A stretch of 64,000 bases of DNA, taken from positions 62,001 through 126,000 of the forward strand of contig CAVPRI010000002.1 of NCBI GenBank assembly GCA_963707835.1. Reading direction: 5' to 3'. This document shows, piece by piece, positions 54,269-62,185 of the stretch. The DNA comes from Bog-473 sp963707835. GTDB taxonomy: Bacteria > Actinomycetota > Acidimicrobiia > Acidimicrobiales > RAAP-2. The position numbers and the translations under genes were made by a program. Under the pieces are notes generated by a model. The model had not been told where the DNA came from. It did no database searches and worked only from the letters and a program-made list of their open reading frames with translations. How positions within the stretch are numbered: position 1 is the first letter of the stretch; the number at the start of each line of letters is the position of its first letter.

Positions 54269-55417
54269 ACCCGTCGGGCACCACCAGGTCGTCGGGGTGC
54301 AGCTGGTGGATGGAGGCGTGCCCCAGTCCCAGCAACGCGGACTCCACCCCGCTGCGCACGATGTCGAGCACGTTCTCCACCCCGGTCTGCCCGTTGGCCG
54401 CCAGGCCCCAGAGGTAGGCACGCCCGAGCATCACCGCCCGGGCGCCGAGAGCCACCGCCTTGACGACGTCGCTGCCGCGCCGGACTCCGCCGTCGAGCAG
54501 CACCTCCACCTGGTCACCCACGGACTCGGCAATGGAGGGCAGGGCCCGGATGGTCGCCGGCGTCCCGTCGAGGTTGTTCCCCCGTGGTTGGACACCGAGA
54601 TGGCGCTCACCCCGGCGTCGACCGCCCGCTTGGCGTCGTCGACCCGGGTGACGCCTTTGAGCATGAACGGGCCGTCCCACTGGGACCGGAGCCAGGCCAC
54701 GTCGTCCCAACTCGGCGGCGCGGTCTGCATCCACTGGCCGTAGGCGCCGAAGAAGGTGGGGCCCCTCTGGCCCCGCGGCACCATGTTGGGCGTCGTGAGG
54801 TCGGGGCGCTTGCCCTTGAGCGCGAAGGACATGAACCAGCGCGGGTTGGCCAAGGCCTCGGGCGCGAACCGCAGCATGGCGCGCAGGTTGACGGTTTCGG
54901 GGATGGTCGGGCTGCCCCAGTCGCGCCCCTGTGAGAATGACCAGTCGAGCGTGGCGATGAGGCCGACCGCGCCGGCCGCCCGGGCCCGCTCCACCCGCGC
55001 CAGGATCTCGTCGCGGGTCCCGATCCAATAGAGCTGGAAGAACGTCTGCGGGCATGCCGCCACCACGTCCTCGATCGGCATGCTGGCGAACGAGCTCAGG
55101 CCCATGGCCGTCCCCCGGGCGGCGGCCGCCCGGGCTACCGCCACTTCGCCGTCGGGGTGGACGGCCTGGACGCCGGTAGGCGAGAGCAGCACCGGGAAGG
55201 AGACCTCTTGGCCCATCACCTTGGTGACCAGGTCCCGACTGTCGGCCAGCCCGGCGACGTGGGGGGCGAAGCCCAGCTCGCCGAAGGCGGCGACGTTGTC
55301 CTCCACCGTGAGGCCGCGTTCGGAGCCGGCGAGCAGGGCGCTGTAGACCGACTTGGGTAGCCGCCTCTTGGCGCGCCGTTGTGCCTCGGCGACCGTCTCG
55401 AACCATCTTCCTGCCAT
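54246..55417 (-). CDS. mftD: Mycofactocin-associated FMN dehydrogenase MftD (one frameshift)
   Basis: MftD is a lactate-dehydrogenase-like FMN enzyme that oxidises the mycofactocin precursor to its redox-active form. Segments include FPVLLSPTGVQAVHPDGEVA, GLSSFASMPIEDV, FFQLYWIGTRDEILARVERA, GPFMLKGVTRVDDAKRAVDA and LLDGGVRRGSDVVKAVALGA, all characteristic of the alpha-hydroxyacid oxidase fold. The active-site stretch SVSNHGG carries the catalytic His. One break, near 54583, directly follows it. The start is ATG 55417. About 390 residues. It is transcribed with mftF upstream, away from mftABC. Confidence 0.9.
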
Positions 55418-55513
55418 GTGGGGAACCCTTCGTCGTGCTCCGCGGCCGCCGCCCGGATGTCCGCCCCGGCGTCCCGTGGGTCCCGCGGGCGGTGGCGACA
55501 GCGACCTGCGACT

Positions 55514-57041
55514 CTACGCCCCAGCCGCGCGGGCAGCCCTCCGGCGGGGTACGGCCGGGGCCTCGGGGTCGGCCCGCAGGGCGCGCCCCGACCACGGGCT
55601 GGCGCTCCGGACCACGCGGGGGAGCAGCGGCTCGATCACCCGCGCCCGAAGGCACCCGGCCCACACGCCCGTCCCGTAGGCGGTGTCGTCCGCCACGTGC
55701 AACGCGGCGTACCGGACCGGATCGAGGGTGCGATGGCCCGAGACCCAGTCGGCGAGCGCTGGGAGGAGCAGCCCGGCCGTGGCGATCCGGCGAGTGCGCC
55801 GGAACGCCAGTGCGAGCGCCAGGGCCGGTGACCAGACCCGGGAGAGTCCCCCCAGCGTGGCCACCGCACCACACGCCGTGCCGCCCCCGGCGACACGGGC
55901 GGCCACCGCACCGGGCCGATCGACCAGCCCCGACAGCCGCCGGGCCAGCAGGGCGACCGAGACGGCCACGGTCCCGATCGCCAGCCACGGTCGCCGGGCC
56001 AGCGCCAGGACGCAGGCAGCGAACGTCCACACCGAGAGCTCGGCCGGCGGCACCGCCCCCGGGTGGCGTCGGGCCAGGGCACCGGCCGTCGACCCGTAGA
56101 AGGCCTGACGCGAGAGGAAGCGGCCGAGCGTGGCCGCGCCGTGGTGGCGCACCGTCGAGGTGGGCTCGTAGCGCACGTCCCATCCGGCCTCGCCCAGCCG
56201 CCAGACGAGATCGACGTCCTCGCCGCCGCGCAGGGCGGGGTCGAACAGGTCCGGGCCGGTGGCCAGGTCCGAGCGCATCACCAGCGTGGCGCTCGGGACG
56301 AAGGGGACGGGGCCACGCGGCCGTACCAGGCTGGGGCGAGTGCCGCGGTCGAGGGGAGACCGGGTCGCTTCGTACCGGGACAAGGTGGGGCCCGCTTCCA
56401 CGCCGGCGGCCACGATTCGAGGTGCGACCGCGGCGACCAGCGGGTCGTCGAAGTGGCTCAGGAGCGGCTCGAGCCAGCCGTCGCTTGGCGCGCAGTCGGA
56501 GTCGACGAAAGCCACCAGCGCGCTGCGCACCGTGGCCAACCCGGCGTTGCGGGCACCGGAGGGGCCGACGTTGTCGGCCAGGGCGACCAGCTGGGCGCCG
56601 TGGTGTTCGGCCATCTGGCCGGTGGCGTCGGCCTGGCGCGAAGCGTCGTCCACGACCACGCAGGCCAGTCCGCCGAGCGCGCCGAGCAGTCGGTCGAGCT
56701 CGGCCGGCCGGTCACGGACGGGCACCACGACCGTCACGTCCTCGTGCCCGAATCGTGCCGATGCCGACCTGGGTGTCATCGCTCCGCCGGATACCAGCCG
56801 GCGGGCCAGCAACCCGGCCGCACGGCCGGACCGACTGCGTCCCCGCGGAGCCAGCGCTCCACCAGGTCCGCGGCACGCCGGAGAGGCGGAACAGACGCAG
56901 GGGGCTGCCACCGAGCAGACGCGCTCCGTGGTCGATCACCCGGGTGGACCGGTCGGGCCGGAGGGAGAAGAACGCCGGCAACGGGGTCGCGTCCCGCGGA
57001 GGTGCCGCTCGCAGCGGTGACGGCGCACGGGGGTCGGCCAC
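55514..57041 (-). CDS. mftF: Mycofactocin glycosyltransferase MftF (frameshifted N-terminus)
   Basis: MftF adds beta-1,4-glucose units to premycofactocin. The GT2 core is VTVVVPVRDRPAELDRLLGA, VVDDASRQ, NVGPSGARNAGL, the D-x-D motif FVDSDCAPSDGW and LRGGEDVDLVWRLGEAGWD. Hydrophobic C-terminal segments follow. The N-terminal domain (SLRPDRSTRVIDHGARLLGG, SPLRLFRLSG) matches MftF and starts at GTG 57041. Breaks lie near 56880 and 56825. The downstream core is open as 465 codons from 56911. It is divergent from mftA across 61 bases. Confidence 0.9.
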
Positions 57042-57070
57042 CGCACAGCTTCGCAGCCTCCGCGTCTCGA

Positions 57071-57097
57071 TAGTCTGGGCTCCCGCTCTCGAGGAGG
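57071..57097 (+). promoter_or_regulatory. Candidate -10 element and ribosome site of mftA
   Basis: TAGTCT (57071-57076) is a possible -10 in the short mftF/mftA divergent region. GAGGAGG (57091-57097) lies five bases before ATG 57103 and is a strong ribosome site that decides the mftA start. No clear -35 is seen. Confidence 0.45.
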
Positions 57098-57102
57098 TCG
57101 TG

Positions 57103-57224
57103 ATGCTGCGTGAAGGCCGGGACGCCACAGGTCGCCGAGGACGAGCGAAGAGCTGTCCGACGAGGACGTCGACGAACTGCTGGTGGAGGAGGTCTCGATC
57201 GACGGGATGTGCGGCGTCTATTGA
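57103..57224 (+). CDS. mftA: Mycofactocin precursor peptide MftA (frameshifted)
   Basis: This is the ribosomal precursor whose last Val-Tyr pair becomes mycofactocin. The C-terminus reads DELLVEEVSIDGMCGVY and then TGA at 57222-57224, an exact match to the invariant MftA end IDGMCGVY. The acidic leader (EELSDEDVDELLVEE) is typical. ATG 57103 follows GAGGAGG, but ATG and C-terminus are in different frames. Removing one C near 57109 and one near 57145 gives a continuous peptide of about 40 residues. It begins the mftABCE operon. Confidence 0.92.
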
Positions 57225-57534
57225 GCGCTGACCGTCGACGCGGCCGCGCACACCGCGCCGCCGGCGCCCGCTCGCCCGCGTCGGAGCGGAGGCCTGGCGG
57301 TTGGACCCCCAGGTGGCCGTGCGGGACGAGCCGTTCGGTGCCTTGGCGTACCACTACGGCAACCGCCGGCTGGTGTTCCTCAAGTCGAGGACGTTGGTCG
57401 AGCTGGTGTCGCACCTTGCACGAGTACCCGAGCGCGGAGGCGGCCATCGACGCGGTGGTGCCCGAGCCGGGGCGCTCGTCCTACCGGCGGGCCCTGGCTC
57501 GGCTGGCCGCCTCGGAGGTGATCGTGTCCGCTGA
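57221..57534 (+). CDS. mftB: Mycofactocin peptide chaperone MftB (frameshifted)
   Basis: MftB is a PqqD-like RiPP recognition protein that presents MftA to MftC. The core EAWRLDPQVAVRDEPFGALA, YHYGNRRLVFLKSRTLVELV and then SHL-HEYPSAEAAIDAVV, YRRALARLAASEVIV match MftB throughout. Breaks occur near 57270 and at about 57415 (extra T). The start is probably the TTG at 57221, overlapping the mftA stop. The exact end is uncertain because the TGA at 57532-57534 is in another frame from the final coding segment. It overlaps the mftC start. Confidence 0.85.
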
Positions 57535-58701
57535 GCTCGAGCTGACCCGAGGCCCCTCAAGGAACAGTTCATCGAAGGTCTCGACGCGCCCATCTGCCTC
57601 ACCTGGGAGCTCACGTACTCGTGCAACCTGGCCTGCGTGCACTGCCTGAGCTCCTCGGGGCGGCGGGACCCGGACGAGCTGACCCCGGCCGAGGCGCGCG
57701 CGCGTGGTCGACGAGCTGGTCGACATGCAGGTGTTCTACGTCAACATCGGCGGCGGCGAGCCGATGTTGCGGCCCGACTTCTTCGACCTGGTCTCCTACG
57801 CCGTGGACCGTCGCGTCGGGCGTGAAGTTCTCCACCAACGGCACCCGGCTGACGCCGCACCGGGCGCGCCAGCTGGCGGCGATGGACTACCTGGACGTGC
57901 AGGTCAGCCTGGACGGCGCCACGGCGGCGACCAACGACGCCGTCCGCGGCGAAGGATCCTTCGCCGCGGCCCGCGCGGCCATGGACAACCTGGCCTCGGC
58001 CGGGTTCGGCGGGTTCAAGATCAGCGTGGTCGTGACGCGCACCAACGTGGCCGAGCTCGATGCGTTCGCCGCCATCGCCGACTCCTATGGCGCGCAGCTG
58101 CGCTTGACGCGCCTGCGCCCGTCGGGTCGGGGCGTGGACGTCTGGGACGAGCTCCACCCGACGGCACTCCAGCAGCGAGAGCTCTACCGGTGGCTCCTCG
58201 ACCGTCCCGACATCCTTGACCGGCGACTCCTTCTTCCACCTCTCCGCCTTGGGCGAACCGCTCGAGGGGCTCAACCTGTGCGGCGCGGGGCGGGTGGTCT
58301 GTCTGATCGACCCCGTCGGCGACGTCTACGCCTGCCCCTTCGTCATCGACCGCCAGTTCCTGGCCGGCAACGTCCGCCGGCCGGGCGGGTTCGCCGGCGT
58401 ATGGCGCGAGTCCGAGCTCTTCACGTCGCTGCGGTCGCCCCAGAGCGCGGGGGCGTGCGCGTCCTGCGGCTCCTACGACGCTTGCCAGGGTGGATGCATG
58501 GCGGCCAAGTTCTTCACCGGGCTGCCGCTCGACGGGCCCGACCCCGAGTGCGTGCACGGGCACGGCGAGACGGCCCTGGCGGCCGTTGCCGCCGGGAGCG
58601 GGCGTCCGACGGCGGAGCTGGGCCACTCCAAGGTGCGAGCCGACGGTACTCCGGTGCCGGTGCCGACCCCGGTCCGCCTTCGGATGCCCGCTCGCGCCTG
58701 A
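57524..58701 (+). CDS. mftC: Mycofactocin radical SAM maturase MftC (frameshifted)
   Basis: MftC is the radical SAM enzyme that decarboxylates the C-terminal Tyr of MftA and forms the Val-Tyr crosslink. The cluster motif is CNLACVHC within LTWELTYSCNLACVHCLSSS. VFYVNIGGGEPMLRPDFF and DVQVSLDGATAATNDAVRGE follow. The C-terminal SPASM region has LNLCGAGRVVCLIDPVGDVY and CASCGSYDACQGGCMAAKFF with its auxiliary-cluster Cys residues. GTG 57524 lies five bases after GGAGG. Breaks are near 57550, 57700 (CG run), 57820 (extra G) and 58215 (extra T). Joined length of about 390 is normal. Confidence 0.95.
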
Positions 58702-58704
58702 GCG

Positions 58705-59388
58705 GTGGAGCTGGCCCGCGCCACCTGGCCCGAGGTGGACGCCACCGGGCACCGCGCCGTCCTGGCCGTTCCGCTGGGCTCGCTCGAACAGCACGGACCG
58801 CACCTCCCCCTCGACACCGACACCCGTATCGCCACCGCGGTGGCGGCCGGCGCGGCGGCCGCGTGGCCGGCCCTGGCCCTGGCCCCCGCTCTGGCCTACG
58901 GGGCCAGCGGCGAGCACGCCGGGTTCCCCGGAACGCTGTCGATCGGGCACGCAGCCCTGAGCCAGGTGCTCGTGGAGTTGGTGCGCTCGGCCCGGGCCGC
59001 CTTCCGAGGAGTGCTGTTCGTCAATGCCCACGGGGGCAACGACGACGCCCTGTCCACGGCGTCCCGGTGCAGCGCGTCGGAGGGCGACGACGTGGTGGCG
59101 TGGCGAGTGGCTCCCGCGGGGGGCGACGCCCACGCCGGGAGGACCGAGACCTCGCTCATGCTGGCGCTCCATCCGTCCGCCGTGCAGCTCGCGGCCGCCG
59201 AGCGTGGACGAAGCGAGCCGTTGGTCGAGTTGCTGCCCCGTCTACGCGCCGAAGGGGTGCGCCCGCTATCGTCCAACGGCGTGCTGGGCGACCCCGCGGG
59301 TGCGAGCGCCGTGGAGGGGCGGGAGCTCTTGGAGTCCTTGGTGCGTGACCTGGTGGCCGCCGCCAGGGCGCACTGGCCCGACCGGTGA
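58705..59388 (+). CDS. mftE: Mycofactocin peptidase MftE (creatininase family)
   Basis: MftE cleaves the modified Val-Tyr dipeptide from MftA, giving AHDP. The 227-residue product has creatininase metal motifs: PLGSLEQHGPHLPLDTDTRI (Glu, His, Asp ligands), YGASGEHAGFPGTLSIG (Glu, His) and FVNAHGGNDDAL. GTG 58705 begins just after the mftC stop. The stop overlaps the next SDR (GTGA), extending the operon. Frame intact. Confidence 0.95.
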   Translation: MELARATWPEVDATGHRAVLAVPLGSLEQHGPHLPLDTDTRIATAVAAGAAAAWPALALAPALAYGASGEHAGFPGTLSIGHAALSQVLVELVRSARAAFRGVLFVNAHGGNDDALSTASRCSASEGDDVVAWRVAPAGGDAHAGRTETSLMLALHPSAVQLAAAERGRSEPLVELLPRLRAEGVRPLSSNGVLGDPAGASAVEGRELLESLVRDLVAAARAHWPDR

Positions 59389-60171
59389 GCCCCGTCGCCG
59401 TGGTCACCGGCGCCGGGAGGGGGATCGGCGCCGCTACCGTGGACGCACTGGTCTCGGCGGGATGGTCTGTCGTGGGCGTCGACCGCTGCGCCGACGATCC
59501 TGCCCTCGGGTACCCGTTGGCGACGGCCGCTGAGCTCGAGGCGGTCGGCGGCGCGCCACGGTGACGCCGTGCACCCCGTAGTGGGCGACGTGCGGAGCGC
59601 GGTCGACATGGCCGAGGCGGTGAGCGAGGCGATCGGTCGCTTCGGCGGCCTCCACGCGGTCGTGGCGGCCGCGGGCGTCATCGCCGGGGGTCCGGCGCTC
59701 TGGGAGACGGCCGACCCGCAGTGGGACGCGCTCTTCGACGTGAACGTGGTCGGCGTGCGCAACGCGGTGGCGGCGGCGGTGCCCGTGCTGCTCGAGGCCC
59801 CCCGACCCCGACCGGGTCGCCTGGTCGCCGTGGCCTCGGCGGCCGGCCTGCTCGGCCTGCGCAAGCTGACCGCCTACTGCGCGTCCAAGCACGCCGTCAT
59901 CGGGCTCATGCGGGGTCTCGCCGCCGACCTGGCCGGGACGGGGATCACCTCGAACGCCATCTGTCCGGGATCGACCCGCACGGCGATGCTCGAGGCGTCG
60001 GCGGGCGTCTTCGGGCTGCGGTCGGTCGAGCAGTTCGCCGGCCAGCAGCTGTTGGACCGTCTCCTCGAACCGTCCGAACCCGCCGCCCTGATCGCCTGGC
60101 TGTGCGGCCCCTCGGCGTCGGGCGTCACCGGGGCCGCCCTGGCCGTCGACGGCGGCATGACGACCTCGTAG
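59385..60171 (+). CDS. Mycofactocin-coupled SDR family oxidoreductase (one frameshift)
   Basis: This SDR is translationally coupled to mftE, the usual context of the mycofactocin-dependent SDR subfamily, which holds NAD non-exchangeably. The cofactor motif is VTGAGRGIGAAT near the N-terminus. AAAGVIAGG replaces NNAG, SVA/VASAAGLLG has the Ser, and TAYCASKHAV provides Tyr and Lys. AVDGGMTTS ends the protein. A missing GC unit near 59553 breaks the frame after about 56 codons; the rest is open from 59569. GTG 59385 overlaps the mftE stop. Substrate unknown. Confidence 0.88.
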
Positions 60172-60242
60172 ATTGGCCGTACGTTCTCCCGTCGGCTCGG
60201 CCATGGCCGGGCGGGCCTCGATATGGTGGGTCGACGATCACG

Positions 60243-60509
60243 ATGCCCGAATGCACGCACCTGGACCAGATCGCGGACGTCGAGCCGCAGACGCCCGAGG
60301 GGTGCGGCGAGTGCCTGAAGGTGGGCGGGACCTGGGTCCACCTCAGGCTCTGCCTCTCGTGCGGCGCCGTGAACTGCTGCGACTCCTCCCCGGCCCGCCA
60401 CGCCACGGCGCACTTCCATCGCTCGGGACACCCACTGGTGCAATCCTTCGAGCCCGGTGAGGACTGGGTGTGGTGTTACGTCGACGAACTGGCCATGGAG
60501 CCTGAGTAG
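60243..60509 (+). CDS. UBP-type zinc finger domain protein
   Basis: This 88-residue protein is almost entirely a UBP-type zinc finger, the fold that binds ubiquitin C-termini in eukaryotes. The candidate zinc ligands are C4, H6, C21, C24, C37, C40, C45, H53, H57 and H63 (CTHLDQI, GCGECLKVGGTWVHLRLCLS, CGAVNCCD, ARHATAHFHRSGHP). Bacterial members are common in actinobacteria and have no known partner. ATG 60243 follows a TATGGT element 15 bases away. It is embedded between a mycofactocin-coupled SDR and an LLM enzyme. Confidence 0.88.
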   Translation: MPECTHLDQIADVEPQTPEGCGECLKVGGTWVHLRLCLSCGAVNCCDSSPARHATAHFHRSGHPLVQSFEPGEDWVWCYVDELAMEPE

Positions 60510-60536
60510 CCTGACCGCCGTGCCGGGGGGATCCGC

Positions 60537-61385
60537 GTGAAGTTCGCCGTGACGTTCGGGCGCATGCACCCGCGCCTGTGGATGGCGGCCGCCGAGGCCG
60601 CGGACCGACTGGGATTCGAGTCAGCCTGGTTGCCCGAGCATCTCGTGTTGCCCGTCGACATGGCGGGGTCACCCTATGCCGGTGACGACCACCCGCCGAT
60701 CCCGCCGACCACGCAGCTCTTCGACGCGCCGGCCATGCTGTCCGCCTTCGCGGCGCGCACCACGTCGCTCCGGCTGGGCACCAACGTGTACCTCTTGGGG
60801 CTCCGGCACCCGTTCATCACGGCGCGGGGCTTCGCCACTCTCGACTGGCTGTCCGGTGGCCGAGCCCTGCTCGGGGTCGGGGCGGGATGGTTGCGCTCGG
60901 AGTGGCTGGCGCTCGGCGTCGATCCCCGCACCCGAGGGGCGAGGCTCGACGAAGCCATAGCGGTCTGCCGGCGTTTGTGGACCGAGGACATCGTCGCCCA
61001 CGACGGGCCGCACTTTGCCTTCCCCGAGGTGGCCTTCGAGCCCAAGCCGGTGCAGCAGCCCATCCCGATCCACGTCGGGGGCCAGTCGGTCGCCGCGCTG
61101 CGCCGCGCCGGGCAGCTGGGGGACGGCTGGATCGGCATGACCGAGGCGCCCGAGGTGGTCGCCGATCAGGTGGCGCGCCTGCGTGCCTACCGGGACGCGG
61201 CCGGGCGGCTCGACGAGCCTTTCGAGGTCACCATGGCCGGGGCCTGCGAGAACGAGGACGATCTGGCGGCATGGGAGCGCGCCGGGGTGGACCGCCTCGT
61301 CGTGACGCCGTGGCGCCGCTCGGCCGACGTGCTCGAGGGCTTGGAGGCGTTCGCGGCGCGTTTCATCGAAGGGGGTACGCCGTGA
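60537..61385 (+). CDS. LLM-class (F420-type) oxidoreductase
   Basis: This 282-residue luciferase-like TIM-barrel protein resembles the F420-dependent subfamily. Visible are MKFAVTFGRMHPRLWMAAAE, ESAWLPEHLVLP, LGTNVYLLGLRHPFITARGF, ATLDWLSGGRALLGVGAGWL and PIPIHVGGQSVAALRRAGQL. GTG 60537 has a GGGGGGA ribosome site. The stop overlaps the next SDR (GTGA). Flavin versus F420 use and substrate cannot be decided from sequence alone. F420 and mycofactocin enzymes often co-occur in actinobacteria. Confidence 0.88.
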   Translation: MKFAVTFGRMHPRLWMAAAEAADRLGFESAWLPEHLVLPVDMAGSPYAGDDHPPIPPTTQLFDAPAMLSAFAARTTSLRLGTNVYLLGLRHPFITARGFATLDWLSGGRALLGVGAGWLRSEWLALGVDPRTRGARLDEAIAVCRRLWTEDIVAHDGPHFAFPEVAFEPKPVQQPIPIHVGGQSVAALRRAGQLGDGWIGMTEAPEVVADQVARLRAYRDAAGRLDEPFEVTMAGACENEDDLAAWERAGVDRLVVTPWRRSADVLEGLEAFAARFIEGGTP

Positions 61386-62161
61386 GCTTGTTGGGACTCG
61401 AGGACAAGGTGGTGCTGGTGACCGGCGCCGCGTCCGGCATCGGCGCCGCCACCGCCGCGCTGTTCGCCGAGCAGGGCGCGGTGCCGGCACTGTGCGACCG
61501 GTCCTCGACACTGGGCGACGGCGAGGATCCGTTCCGCCGCGTCCTCGATGTGCGTGACGCCGACGCGCTGGGGGCGTTCGTCGCCGCGGTGGCGGAGCGG
61601 TTCGGACGGATCGACGTGGTGGTCAACAACGCCGGGGGGACCTTCTTCGCGCCGTTCCTCGACGTCTCGCCCAAGGGGGAGTCGACGCTGATCGCCACGA
61701 ACTTCACCCAGGTGACCAGCCTCGTACGTCTGTGCGTCCCGCACATCCCCGAGGGCGGTTCCATCGTCAACGTGACCTCCATCGAGGCCCACCGGGCGGC
61801 TCCGGGGTACGCCGTGTACTCGGCCATGAAGGCGGCCCAGGCCAATCTGACCAAGACACTTGCCCTCGAGTTGGCGCCTCGGGGCATCCGGGTCAACGCC
61901 ATGGCGCCCGACGTGCTCGAGACCGAGGGCATGAATGCCGCCTCTGGGGGTCTGACCGACGGAGGACCGGACGCGGATGCGGTCGCCGGGGGCTACCGCA
62001 TGGCGCCCGCTCCGCCCCTCGGGTACTGGGGCACGGCCCGTGACGGTGCCGCCGCCATTTTGTTCTTGGCCAGCGACCTGGCCCGCTTCGTCACGGGCCA
62101 GACGCTCCACGTCGACGGCGGCAATCTGGCCGCGTCGGGCTGGTATCGCGACGCGCCGTAG
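61382..62161 (+). CDS. Short-chain dehydrogenase/reductase
   Basis: This is a 259-residue classical SDR. TGAASGIGAAT is the cofactor loop, NNAG follows strand four (VVVNNAGGTFFAPF), the Ser is in NVTSIEAHRAAPG and the Tyr/Lys are in YAVYSAMKAAQ. VDGGNLAASGWY ends the fold. Asp in LCDRSS after strand two suggests NAD preference. GTG 61382 overlaps the LLM stop, so the two are coupled. It ends 25 bases from the converging aldehyde dehydrogenase. Confidence 0.9.
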   Translation: MSLLGLEDKVVLVTGAASGIGAATAALFAEQGAVPALCDRSSTLGDGEDPFRRVLDVRDADALGAFVAAVAERFGRIDVVVNNAGGTFFAPFLDVSPKGESTLIATNFTQVTSLVRLCVPHIPEGGSIVNVTSIEAHRAAPGYAVYSAMKAAQANLTKTLALELAPRGIRVNAMAPDVLETEGMNAASGGLTDGGPDADAVAGGYRMAPAPPLGYWGTARDGAAAILFLASDLARFVTGQTLHVDGGNLAASGWYRDAP

Positions 62162-62185
62162 CCCGGGCCAACGGGAGCGACGGGG

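Noticed and set aside
57301..57534. A free-standing 77-codon gene inside the mftB region
   Set aside because: Its second half is the wrong frame of MftB after an extra T near 57415. The whole segment is explained by one mftB gene.
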